DNA of 29,484 nucleotides from DAOMNN01 sp050486545 (GTDB taxonomy: Bacteria > Pseudomonadota > Gammaproteobacteria > Burkholderiales > Rhodocyclaceae): contig JBJHDM010000042.1 of assembly GCA_050486545.1 (NCBI GenBank), positions 1 through 29,484 of the forward strand, written 5' to 3'. The first letter of the stretch is position 1. Every line of letters starts with the position of its first letter. Shown piece by piece: positions 6,862 through 14,105 of this stretch. A program made the position numbers and the translations under genes. Under the pieces are notes generated by a model that ran no database searches, was not told the DNA's origin, and worked only from the letters and a program-made list of their open reading frames with translations.

Positions 6862-7422
6862 CTACCGATAGACTCGGAAGCCGTCGCGCATTTTTCTCAG
6901 CACGACGTCGCGACTGCGCGGCGGCGTACGGCCATCGCAGAAATAGTCCTGAGCCAACACCGCACTGGCCTGGTTGTAGCCTGCACCGCCAAGCCTTCTC
7001 CAATCCGAACTCCGCGCAGGAGCCCATTCGCCGTCGGCACGCCCCATTGCGTAGATCCGGCGTTCCGCCGTAGCACATCGCACACCTTCGAACACCACGC
7101 TCTCCGCACCACCGGCAGCACGAACCACCAGTACGTAGCGAACGACACCATCTTCTCCTACGGAAAGGCTGGACTCGTCGATGAAGAACCGGTTGGTGGA
7201 AGCGGCCACGACCTGGAACTCGCGCAAGCTGGCTTCCTCGGGCGGAGGCGGCATCTCGATCTCCAGCTCCTGCCAATGGGGATCCGGGCTCGAGAACAAC
7301 TGCGCCTGAACCGCTCCGGAAGCGAAGGCGAGGCCGAGCAGCCCCCCGAGAAATGATCGTTGCAGCAATGACAAGCAGCATTCTCCACTGACGAAGGCCA
7401 CCTCCGGTTCGGCGAGCGTCAT
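6862..7422 (-). CDS. CNP1-like family exported protein
   Basis: A 186-codon gene for a secreted or periplasmic protein of the CNP1-like family (named after a cryptic neisserial protein), function unknown. A hydrophobic signal segment (about residues 24-40, LGGLLGLAFASGAVQA) precedes a probable cleavage site. Family features include YVLVVRAAGG, the EGVRCATAERRIYAMGR block, and AQDYFCDG. Two cysteines in the mature part (in GVRC and YFC) could form a disulfide. The ATG at 7422 gives an unusually long n-region; an in-frame TTG at 7374, after GTGGAG, would give a more normal signal peptide. It lies between the DUF3501 gene and coq7, with 36 and 7 bases of spacing. Confidence 0.75.
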   Translation of the reverse strand: MTLAEPEVAFVSGECCLSLLQRSFLGGLLGLAFASGAVQAQLFSSPDPHWQELEIEMPPPPEEASLREFQVVAASTNRFFIDESSLSVGEDGVVRYVLVVRAAGGAESVVFEGVRCATAERRIYAMGRADGEWAPARSSDWRRLGGAGYNQASAVLAQDYFCDGRTPPRSRDVVLRKMRDGFRVYR

Positions 7423-7458
7423 GCTCGCATTCCGTGCCCTGCGGAATCGTCGTCGAGG

Positions 7459-8046
7459 TCAGGCCAGGTCGGTAATCAGCTCCGCGAGGGTTTCGGGCGG
7501 GAGCGTATCCAGGTGCATAGGATACTCCTTGTGCTCGCAACCGACCTTCATCTGCGCACCGGCCTTCAGCGCCGCGCACATTTCGGGCGTCAGCTCGAAC
7601 CTGAGGAAATGCACTGCGGAGGTCTTGTCCTCAGTCGTGCGCTCGAGATCCTCGTCCGCGATCGGATACACACGTTTCTGACCTTCGACCTGGACGAAGA
7701 TCTGGTGCTCGATCCCGCGCATGCGCGCGAGGGCCTCCCTGCGCTCGGATTCGACGGGATACTCGATCATCATCGTGACCTTGAAGTTGCTCCCATCCGG
7801 AACGAGCGGATTGTAGGCATCCAGCTCCTCCTGGATGCCCTCCGGTTCGAAGATGCGCTCGACGCGCAGCATCTCGTGTACCTGGTAGCGCATCAGTTCC
7901 TCGTTCTCGAAGATGAGCGTCAGGTGTTCGCCCAGGTGAACGGTTCTGCGCTTGCGCAGCGCGATCGCACGCTGCCGGATCTCTGGACGGGCCTTGTGGT
8001 AGGCCTCGAGCGAGAGCAGGCTTTCCGGGGTGATCTTCATCGACAT
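7459..8046 (-). CDS. DUF3501 family protein
   Basis: A 195-residue cytosolic protein of the uncharacterised DUF3501 family. No signal peptide or membrane segment is seen. Recognisable blocks are LRKRRTVHLGEHLTLIFENEE, MRYQVHEMLRVERIFE, and the acidic EEL-DAYNPLVPDGSNFK. The start at MSMKITPE is chosen because GAGGA lies 9 bases upstream; ATGs two codons later (MKITPE) and seven codons earlier are alternatives. It starts 28 bases after the Fe-S oxidoreductase gene, so the two are almost certainly co-transcribed. I know this family mainly from this pairing with CCG-domain Fe-S proteins and rubrerythrins. A role as partner or assembly factor is inference. Confidence 0.85.
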   Translation of the reverse strand: MSMKITPESLLSLEAYHKARPEIRQRAIALRKRRTVHLGEHLTLIFENEELMRYQVHEMLRVERIFEPEGIQEELDAYNPLVPDGSNFKVTMMIEYPVESERREALARMRGIEHQIFVQVEGQKRVYPIADEDLERTTEDKTSAVHFLRFELTPEMCAALKAGAQMKVGCEHKEYPMHLDTLPPETLAELITDLA

Positions 8047-8074
8047 GCTGGAGAGTCCTCGTTGCATCGAATGG

Positions 8075-9415
8075 TTAGCGAAGTCCGTAGGCTTTGGCCA
8101 GGAGTGAGAGCGGATGCATCATCTCGACCTTCTTCATGCCCGCCCCCTCCATGCCCTGGGCGATATGGTGCCCCGCAAGTTGGCAGTCCGAACTGATGTA
8201 GTCCGGCGCGGCTTCATCCATCGCACGGAAAACCGGCCGTCCGATCTTCATCGCCGTCGCGTGAAAGGCCTTCTTCACGCCCCATGTACCGGAGTGACCC
8301 GAACAGCGCTCGACCACCGCGACTTCCGTGTCGGGCACGAGTTGCAACGCTTCGGCCGTCTTCTTGCCCACATTCTGCACGCGACTGTGACAGGGGACGT
8401 GATAGCCGATCCGGCCCAGGCCGTTCCTGAAATCCGTCTTGAGCAGACCATCCTTGTTGCGTGCGACGAAGTACTCGAACGGATCCCACATCGCGTCCTT
8501 GACGGCTTGGGTATCGGCACAATCCGGGAACATCAACGGAAGCTCCTGCTTGAAGATCAGCGTACAGGACGGGATCGGGGTCAGGATGGCATGGCCTTCG
8601 CGTGCATACCGGGCAAGTTGCGGGACGTTGATCTCCTTGTTCGCGGCCACGGCTTCCAGGTCGCCGAGTTCCAGCTTGGGCATGCCACAGCAGACCTCCT
8701 TGTCCACAAGGAGAAAAGGAATCTCGTTATGGCGCAGGATGTCGAGCAGGTCGCGTCCGATTCCCGGCTCGTTGAAATTGATGTAGCAGGTCGCGTACAC
8801 GACGACCTTGCCGGGCGTGCGTTCGCCATCGACCACCTTGTACGCGCCCGGGTCGCCGGCAATCGACCGGAACTTCTTCGGCGCGTACTCGGGGATCCAC
8901 GCCTTGCGGTCCACCCCGAGCACCGATTCCATCGCGCCGCGCATCGCTCCGGTCCGATTCACCGCATTGATCGTTTGCGTCACCACCGGGATGCCGGCAA
9001 ATGTTCCGAGCCGGTCGGTCGACGACAGGAGCTTGTCCCGCCACGTCGTCTCCCCTTTGCGGTGGCGGACCGCCTTGGCCCGGAGCATCAGATGGGGGAA
9101 ATCCAGATTCCAGGGATGTGGGGGAACGTAGGGGCATTTCGTCATGTAGCAGACATCGCACAGATAGCACTGGTCGACCACTTTCCAGTACGCGCGCTTC
9201 TCGACGCCCTCGAGTTCCCCCTCGTCGGTTTCGTCGATCAGATCAAACAGGGTCGGAAAGGCGTGGCAGAGACTGAGACAACGCCTGCAGCCGTGGCAGA
9301 TGTCGAACACCCGTTCCAGCTCGGCAAACAATTTGCCTTCGTCGTAGAACGCGGGATCGCGCCATTCGATCGGATGGCGGGTCGGCGCTTCGAGATTGCC
9401 TTCGCGTACGCTCAT
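8075..9415 (-). CDS. Iron-sulfur oxidoreductase with two [4Fe-4S] motifs and CCG domains (GlpC/HdrD-like)
   Basis: A 446-residue soluble electron-transfer protein. The N-terminal ferredoxin-like part has two cluster motifs: C40, C43, C46, C50 and C83, C86, C89, C94. Two cysteine-rich (CCG) domains follow: C210 with C242-C243-G, then C342 (PCHSR), C371 in a CSGHSG variant, and C411. This is the domain order of GlpC and the heterodisulfide reductase D subunit. No flavin-binding domain is present. The start MSVREGN follows an AGGTG site; upstream in-frame codons lie in a hairpin region. Placed between rubrerythrin and DUF3501, it may carry electrons to rubrerythrin, which has no rubredoxin domain of its own. 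That role is inferred. Confidence 0.88.
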   Translation of the reverse strand: MSVREGNLEAPTRHPIEWRDPAFYDEGKLFAELERVFDICHGCRRCLSLCHAFPTLFDLIDETDEGELEGVEKRAYWKVVDQCYLCDVCYMTKCPYVPPHPWNLDFPHLMLRAKAVRHRKGETTWRDKLLSSTDRLGTFAGIPVVTQTINAVNRTGAMRGAMESVLGVDRKAWIPEYAPKKFRSIAGDPGAYKVVDGERTPGKVVVYATCYINFNEPGIGRDLLDILRHNEIPFLLVDKEVCCGMPKLELGDLEAVAANKEINVPQLARYAREGHAILTPIPSCTLIFKQELPLMFPDCADTQAVKDAMWDPFEYFVARNKDGLLKTDFRNGLGRIGYHVPCHSRVQNVGKKTAEALQLVPDTEVAVVERCSGHSGTWGVKKAFHATAMKIGRPVFRAMDEAAPDYISSDCQLAGHHIAQGMEGAGMKKVEMMHPLSLLAKAYGLR

Positions 9416-9550
9416 GAACACACCTGTGGGTGAATGGGACGGAAACAACGAAGCCACTCTCCGCCTGGCGGCAAAAAGAGCCGCCCTACCTGATCGCAAC
9501 CACTGCGGCGGAGCACTAGATCTTGTCCGGCATTTCACCGGGATTCTGCA

Positions 9551-9592
9551 CGAGTCCGGGGCTGGAACCTCAAGGTTCCAGCCCCGGACTCG
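9551..9592. repeat. Perfect 20-bp inverted repeat between the rubrerythrin and Fe-S genes
   Basis: Arms 9551-9570 and 9573-9592 are exact reverse complements with only CA between them. The RNA would be a very stable GC-rich hairpin starting 28 bases after the rubrerythrin stop. No U-run follows on either strand, so it is not a canonical intrinsic terminator. It could stabilise the upstream mRNA end or reduce read-through. A smaller GGCGGC/GCCGCC hairpin follows at 9467-9485. Confidence 0.85.
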
Positions 9593-9619
9593 CGGTGGCG
9601 CGGCCAGGACCTCTACAGA

Positions 9620-10042
9620 TCAGTCGACCAGCGCATCGAGCGCTTTCTGAAAACGGTTGGCGTGCGAGCGCTCGGCCTTGGCCAGCGTCTCGAACCAGTC
9701 GGCGATCTCGTCGAAGCCCTCTTCACGGGCCGTCTTCGCCATCCCCGGGTACATGTCGGTGTACTCGTGCGTCTCGCCGGCAACAGCCGACATCAGGTTG
9801 TCACGGCTCGCGCCGATCTTCATGCCGGTCGCCGGATCACCCGAGGCTTCGAGGAATTCAAGGTGTCCGTGGGCGTGACCGGTTTCCCCTTCTGCCGTGG
9901 AACGGAAGAGCGCCGCAACATCGTTCTGGCCCTCGATATCCGCCTTGTTGGCAAAGTACAGATACCGGCGATTGGCCTGGGACTCGCCTGCAAACGCTTC
10001 CTTCAGACAGGTTTCAGTCTTGGAACCTTTGAGTTGAGGCAT
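9620..10042 (-). CDS. Rubrerythrin (erythrin-type, no rubredoxin domain)
   Basis: Di-iron four-helix protein that reduces hydrogen peroxide to water. In the 140-residue product all seven expected iron ligands are visible: E20, E53, H56, E90, E93, E124 and H127. The C-terminal rubredoxin domain of classical rubrerythrins is absent, and the only cysteine is C12, so an external electron donor is needed. The start at MPQLKG is set by an excellent AGGAG site 7 bases upstream. It is the first gene of a likely unit with the Fe-S oxidoreductase and DUF3501 genes. A promoter (10122-10149) with an OxyR-like site directly upstream (10152-10188) suggests induction by peroxide. Confidence 0.92.
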   Translation of the reverse strand: MPQLKGSKTETCLKEAFAGESQANRRYLYFANKADIEGQNDVAALFRSTAEGETGHAHGHLEFLEASGDPATGMKIGASRDNLMSAVAGETHEYTDMYPGMAKTAREEGFDEIADWFETLAKAERSHANRFQKALDALVD

Positions 10043-10121
10043 ATTTCTCTCCTGTTGCGCGGTTGGATTGTCTTCCCCGGGGTCAGGTCGATGCAGCGCC
10101 TCGTCCCGACCCCGTTGTTTC

Positions 10122-10149
10122 ACTGTAGCGCACAGGATGCGAACGGCAA
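10122..10149 (-). promoter_or_regulatory. Rubrerythrin promoter
   Basis: On the minus strand a TTGCCG -35 (10144-10149) and a TACAGT -10 (10122-10127) are separated by 16 bp, each matching 4 of 6 consensus bases. Moderate hexamers suit an activated promoter. The start would be near 10115, leaving a leader of about 73 nt. Confidence 0.5.
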
Positions 10150-10151
10150 AA

Positions 10152-10188
10152 ATTGCGAATAGTTAATAGGGCGATAGATTTCATCTAT
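10152..10188. promoter_or_regulatory. OxyR-like binding site upstream of rubrerythrin
   Basis: The OxyR pattern is four tetranucleotides, ATAG/CTAT alternating, each 7 bases apart. Here the plus strand has ATTG, TTAA, ATAG and CTAT at exactly that spacing (10152, 10163, 10174, 10185), 13 of 16 bases correct. The right half is the perfect dyad GATAGAT-TTC-ATCTATC (10173-10189). It ends 2 bases from the rubrerythrin -35, where OxyR activates in E. coli. Another LysR-type regulator could bind the same dyad. Confidence 0.5.
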
Positions 10189-10246
10189 CACCTTGCAAAA
10201 CACCACGACCTCACGACCCATCGTGCGCGCCCCTGGGCGGAACCGG

Positions 10247-10777
10247 TCACTGCTGGCTGGCTTCGACCAGCGCGCGATAGGCCTCCGGCGGCTGCGGCGG
10301 ACACGAGCGGAACAGCACCGAGGAAAGCTCCGACAATGCCTGCTGATACACTTGGCGCTTGAATTCGATGACCGCATCGAGCGGCACCCAATACTCGCTC
10401 CAGCGCCAGGCATCGAACTCGGGATGCTTGCTGGCCCGCAGGCAGACGTCGCTGTCGCGACCAGTCAGGCGGAGCAGAAACCAGATCTGCTTCTGACCAC
10501 GGTAGGTATTCCGCCACTCCCGGCGGATCCAGTGCTTGGGAACGTCGTATCGCAACCAGCCGCGCGTACGCCCGAGAATCTTCACATGCTCCGGGCGCAG
10601 ACCGACTTCCTCTTGCAGTTCCCGAAACATGGCCTGCTGCGGCGATTCGCCGTGCTTGATGCCACCTTGCGGAAACTGCCACGAGTGTTCGCGAATCCGT
10701 TTGCCCCAGAAGACCTCGTTTCGTGCATTGACCAGAATGATGCCGACGTTCGGGCGATAGCCTTCACGATCGAGCAT
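10247..10777 (-). CDS. rppH: RNA pyrophosphohydrolase RppH
   Basis: Nudix hydrolase that removes pyrophosphate from the 5' end of mRNAs and so opens them to RNase E decay. The 176-residue product is the same length as E. coli RppH. The Nudix box spans G38 to G59 with E44, R52, E53, E56 and E57 in place. Other family features are REGYRPNVGI at the start, FPQGGI, and YRGQKQIWFLL. The start MLDREGY is set by homology; an open frame continues upstream into the proS promoter and is ignored. A small CGAATC/GATTCG hairpin (10781-10795) overlaps the ribosome-binding region. It is divergent from proS. Confidence 0.96.
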   Translation of the reverse strand: MLDREGYRPNVGIILVNARNEVFWGKRIREHSWQFPQGGIKHGESPQQAMFRELQEEVGLRPEHVKILGRTRGWLRYDVPKHWIRREWRNTYRGQKQIWFLLRLTGRDSDVCLRASKHPEFDAWRWSEYWVPLDAVIEFKRQVYQQALSELSSVLFRSCPPQPPEAYRALVEASQQ

Positions 10778-10952
10778 GATCGAATCCTTGATTCGGAAAT
10801 TGGATTGATTTTTCCATACTTGTGCCACATTGGAAAGCGAACGCGGCCCGGCAGCCCCCCAAGGTCGCGGCGATTCGCGCATCGACGTCCTGCGGTGATC
10901 CTCCCCCCGTTCGCGACGCCGCTGCACATGGATCCGGACCGCCTCGCCCTCC

Positions 10953-10980
10953 TTTGCGAACGGCGCGACGCTGATAGAAT
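10953..10980 (+). promoter_or_regulatory. proS promoter
   Basis: A TAGAAT -10 (10975-10980) preceded by TGA forms an extended -10 element, with a weak TTTGCG -35 (10953-10958) 16 bp upstream. Transcription would start near 10988, about 28 bases before the proS start codon. Confidence 0.55.
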
Positions 10981-11015
10981 GCGCGTTTGCCCAACAGCAA
11001 CGACGGAACCCAGGA

Positions 11016-12746
11016 ATGCTCGCAAGCCGGTTTTTCATCTCCACCCTCAAGGAAGCCCCTTCCGACGCGGAAGTCGCCAGCCATCGCCTGATGCTGCGCG
11101 CCGGATTCATTCGCAAGGTCGCCGCCGGGATCTACACCTGGATGCCGATGGGTCTGCGTTCGGTACGAAAGGTCGAGGAGATCGTGCGCGAGGAGATGAA
11201 CCGCTCCGGGGCCATCGAAGTCCTCATGCCGGCGGTACAACCTGCCGAGCTGTGGCAGGAATCGCGCCGCTGGGACGCCTACGGGCCGGAACTGCTGCGC
11301 ATGAAGGACCGGCACGACCGGGATTTCGTCGTGGGTCCGACCCACGAGGAGGTCATCACCGACGTCGCACGGCGGGAACTGCGCAGTTACCGTCAGTTGC
11401 CCAGGCACTTCTATCAGATCCAGTCGAAGTTCCGCGACGAGATCCGCCCCCGTTTCGGCGTCATGCGCGGTCGCGAGTTCACGATGAAGGACGGGTACTC
11501 GTTCCACGCGTCGTATGAAGACCTCGAACGCGAATATCGCAACATGTACGACACGTACAACCGCATTTTCACCCGGCTCGGGCTCCAGTACCGGCCCGTC
11601 GCGGCGGATACGGGATCGATCGGCGGCACCGGCTCGCACGAGTTCCACGTGATCGCGGACACCGGCGAGGATGCGATTGCGTATTGCCCCGATTCGGACT
11701 ATGCCGCCAACGTCGAGTTGGCCGAGGCCGCCGGTCCGGGCGTCGCCCGCCCGAAGCCTTCGCGCAGTCTGGAAAAGGTGCACACGCCCGGCGTCAAGAC
11801 GATCGCCGAGCTTGCCGATTTCCTGCGCATCCCGGTCACCACCACGGTCAAGGCCATCGTGGTCAAGGGCGACGAGGAGTCGACCGGAGAACCCGTGCTC
11901 ATGCTGTTGCGCGGCGATCACGAACTGAATCCGCTCAAGGCCCAGAAGGTCGACGGAATCCTGGAACCGCTCACGTTCGCATCCCAGGAAGAGATCGTCG
12001 AGGCGTTCGGAGCGAACCCCGGCTCGCTCGGCCCCGTCGGATTCAAGGGGCGCGTGATCATGGACCGCACCGTCGCCGCGATGTCCGACTTCGTGGTCGG
12101 CGCCAACGACGACGACTGGCACTACGTGGGCGCGAACATTGATCGCGACTTTCCGGAGCCCGAGGTGGCCGACTTGCGCAACGTCGTGCGTGGCGACGCG
12201 TCGCCCGACGGCAAGGGCTGCCTGGAGATCTGCCGGGGCATCGAAGTCGGGCACATTTTCCAGCTGCGCACGAAGTATTCCGAAGCGATGGACTGCAAGT
12301 TCCTCGACGAAAATGGCCGCGAGCAGGTCATGGAGATGGGATGCTACGGAATTGGCATCACCCGTATCCTCGGCGCGGCGATCGAGCAGAACCACGACGA
12401 ACGCGGCATCATCTGGCCATCGTCGATCGCACCGTTCGAGATCGTGATCTGCCCGGTGGGCTGGGGCAAGTCCGAGGCCGTTCGCAACCAGGCCACCCTT
12501 CTCCACGAGCAATTGCTCGCGGCCGGCATCGATGTCATCCTGGACGATCGCGATGAGCGGCCCGGCGTGATGTTCGCCGACTGGGAACTGATCGGCGTCC
12601 CGCACCGGCTCGTGATCGGCGAGCGCGGGCTGAAGGAGGGTCTGGCCGAGTACCAGGGCCGCAGGGATGCCGAGCCGACCCGGATCGCCCTGGGGCAGAC
12701 GCTCGAGATGGTGCGCATGAAGCTCGAGGGACGCACCCCGTCCTGA
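11016..12746 (+). CDS. proS: Prolyl-tRNA synthetase (bacterial type with editing domain)
   Basis: Class II aminoacyl-tRNA synthetase that charges tRNA-Pro and clears mischarged Ala-tRNA-Pro. The 576-residue product is close to the E. coli length (572). The N-terminal catalytic core has RKVAAGIYTWMPMG, the TSE-loop region VGPTHEEV, and class II motif 2 around FRDEIRPRFGVMRGREF (from about residue 136). The bacterial editing insertion covers about 225-405. Motif 3 lies near GIGITRILGAA (about residue 442), followed by the anticodon-binding domain. The start has a CCAGGA site. A lytic transglycosylase gene follows after 15 bases and is probably co-transcribed; the pairing is seen in other gammaproteobacteria. 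Confidence 0.97.
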   Translation: MLASRFFISTLKEAPSDAEVASHRLMLRAGFIRKVAAGIYTWMPMGLRSVRKVEEIVREEMNRSGAIEVLMPAVQPAELWQESRRWDAYGPELLRMKDRHDRDFVVGPTHEEVITDVARRELRSYRQLPRHFYQIQSKFRDEIRPRFGVMRGREFTMKDGYSFHASYEDLEREYRNMYDTYNRIFTRLGLQYRPVAADTGSIGGTGSHEFHVIADTGEDAIAYCPDSDYAANVELAEAAGPGVARPKPSRSLEKVHTPGVKTIAELADFLRIPVTTTVKAIVVKGDEESTGEPVLMLLRGDHELNPLKAQKVDGILEPLTFASQEEIVEAFGANPGSLGPVGFKGRVIMDRTVAAMSDFVVGANDDDWHYVGANIDRDFPEPEVADLRNVVRGDASPDGKGCLEICRGIEVGHIFQLRTKYSEAMDCKFLDENGREQVMEMGCYGIGITRILGAAIEQNHDERGIIWPSSIAPFEIVICPVGWGKSEAVRNQATLLHEQLLAAGIDVILDDRDERPGVMFADWELIGVPHRLVIGERGLKEGLAEYQGRRDAEPTRIALGQTLEMVRMKLEGRTPS

Positions 12747-12761
12747 CGTGGAGTCCTGTAG

Positions 12762-13442
12762 ATGGACCGGAACCGCCTGCTGACGAGAATCGCCCGACTT
12801 GCCATCGCATCGGCCTGGCTTGCAAGCAGCGTCGCCCTGGCGGGAAGCCAGCAGTACGAACCCATGTCGGCAAGCGTGCGTGCGGCCTTGCACGCCGCAG
12901 TCAGCGACCGCGGCGTGCCGGAACTGCTGATCGCCAATCCCTCCGAGCGCCAGCGCTGGCTCTCCGAGATGTCCACACGCCTCGAGCGGCGCCTTCCCGA
13001 CGCCCGCTACCGGGAGGAACTGCTCACGACGATCCATTACGAAGCGACCCGTGCGGGGCTCGACCCCCAACTGGTGCTCGGCGTGATCGAAGTGGAAAGC
13101 GCTTTCCGGAAATATGCCGTATCGAGCGCAGGCGCACGCGGCTACATGCAGGTCATGCCGTTCTGGATCGACGTCATCGGACGTCCCGATGACAACCTGT
13201 TTCACATGCGGACCAACCTGCGCTACGGCTGCACGATCCTGCGCCATTACCTCGACATCGAGAAGGGCGACCTCTTCCGGGCGCTGGGACGCTACAACGG
13301 CAGTCTCGGACGGGCGACCTATCCCAATCAGGTTCGCTCGGCCTGGGAAGGCCGATGGGCATACGAGCCGCCGCAAGCCGGTGCCGATGCGGTAGAAGCC
13401 GCCGCCGAAGCCGCCGAGATTCCGGCCGTCGCGGCAAACTGA
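12762..13442 (+). CDS. Exported lytic transglycosylase (SLT domain)
   Basis: Periplasmic murein lyase that cleaves the glycan backbone to give 1,6-anhydro-muramic acid ends. The 226-residue product has a signal peptide (about residues 1-28, cleaved near ALAGS). A helical linker follows, then the SLT/goose-lysozyme-type domain at about 88-198. The catalytic glutamate is E112 in VIEVESAF. GARGYMQVMP (124-133), the N-terminal cap motif NLRYGCTILRHYL, and ALGRYNGS are typical of the family. The C-terminus is a short Ala/Glu-rich tail. No lipobox is seen, so it is probably soluble. It follows proS after 15 bases and is convergent with the lrp-type gene. Confidence 0.9.
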   Translation: MDRNRLLTRIARLAIASAWLASSVALAGSQQYEPMSASVRAALHAAVSDRGVPELLIANPSERQRWLSEMSTRLERRLPDARYREELLTTIHYEATRAGLDPQLVLGVIEVESAFRKYAVSSAGARGYMQVMPFWIDVIGRPDDNLFHMRTNLRYGCTILRHYLDIEKGDLFRALGRYNGSLGRATYPNQVRSAWEGRWAYEPPQAGADAVEAAAEAAEIPAVAAN

Positions 13443-13484
13443 CGCACGGGCCACGAAGCGCCCGTTGCCGCAGGGGCATCGCGC

Positions 13485-13949
13485 TCACGGGTCGAGAAGC
13501 GGCAGCACCGTATCGTACTTGACCTCGCGCAATACGACCGCAGTCCGCACGTTGGCCACCCCCGGAAGGCGGAAGATGCGCTTGTGCAAAAAGGCGTCGT
13601 ACGCCTTCATGTCCGGAACGACCACCTTCAGGATGTAATCGGCATCACCCGTGGTGCTGTAACACTCGATCACCTCGGGATGAGCGAGCACGGCCTGTTC
13701 GAACTCTTCGACCGTCGTTTCCGCGTGCCGCAGCAAGGTGACGTGCGCCAGCAGGCATTCCTTCAGGCCGATCGCCTCCCGATCGAGAAGTACGGTATGG
13801 CGCCGGATCAGTCCGGCCCGTTCGATCTCCTTGAGTCTTCTCCAGCACGGCGTCGCCGACAGACCGACCCGCCGCGCCAGCTCCTGCACGGACAGGCGCG
13901 CATCGCGCTGCAGTTCGTACAGCATGCGTCGCAGCATCCGATCAAGCAT
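13485..13949 (-). CDS. Lrp/AsnC family transcriptional regulator
   Basis: A 154-residue DNA-binding regulator of the feast/famine family. A winged helix-turn-helix covers about residues 5-55 (ARLSVQELARRVGLSATPCWRRLKEIERAGLI). A RAM ligand-binding and oligomerisation domain follows at about 68-145 (HPEVIECYSTTGDADYILKVV). Members sense amino acids and usually control themselves and a neighbouring catabolic gene. It is divergent from the indolepyruvate oxidoreductase gene, so control of aromatic or branched amino-acid catabolism is likely but inferred. Inverted repeats between the two genes are operator candidates. Confidence 0.92.
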   Translation of the reverse strand: MLDRMLRRMLYELQRDARLSVQELARRVGLSATPCWRRLKEIERAGLIRRHTVLLDREAIGLKECLLAHVTLLRHAETTVEEFEQAVLAHPEVIECYSTTGDADYILKVVVPDMKAYDAFLHKRIFRLPGVANVRTAVVLREVKYDTVLPLLDP

Positions 13950-13971
13950 AAGAAAACTCCACTTGCGCGAA

Positions 13972-14023
13972 AACCGGAATGTACGTTCTCATTTTCTCCG
14001 GTTCTACGTCAAGTTGAGAACGT
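13972..14023. promoter_or_regulatory. Paired inverted repeats between lrp-type gene and oxidoreductase
   Basis: ACGTTCTCA (13983-13991) and its exact complement TGAGAACGT (14015-14023) lie with centres 32 bp apart, about three helical turns, so they face the same side of the DNA. AACCGGA/TCCGGTT (13972-13978 and 13997-14003) interleaves with them. The arrangement fits binding by an oligomeric Lrp-type regulator. Confidence 0.45.
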
Positions 14024-14105
14024 TCGATCCATGGTTGGCGACTAAACTTTCATCATGACAACGAGCGTGGATACACGGCAATCCACGCCTCTCGGAGAGA
14101 GACAG

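Noticed and set aside
10785..10830. TGGCAC sequence upstream of rppH as a sigma54 promoter
   Set aside because: The -12 element is TGGAA rather than TTGCA/TTGCT, so the match fails at the essential GC.
10764..13454. A very long open frame (896 codons) on the minus strand
   Set aside because: It lies antisense to proS and the lytic transglycosylase, both with full family motifs. Its product has no recognisable domain and the odd composition (rich in Asp, Val, His, Arg) of a mirror frame in GC-rich DNA.
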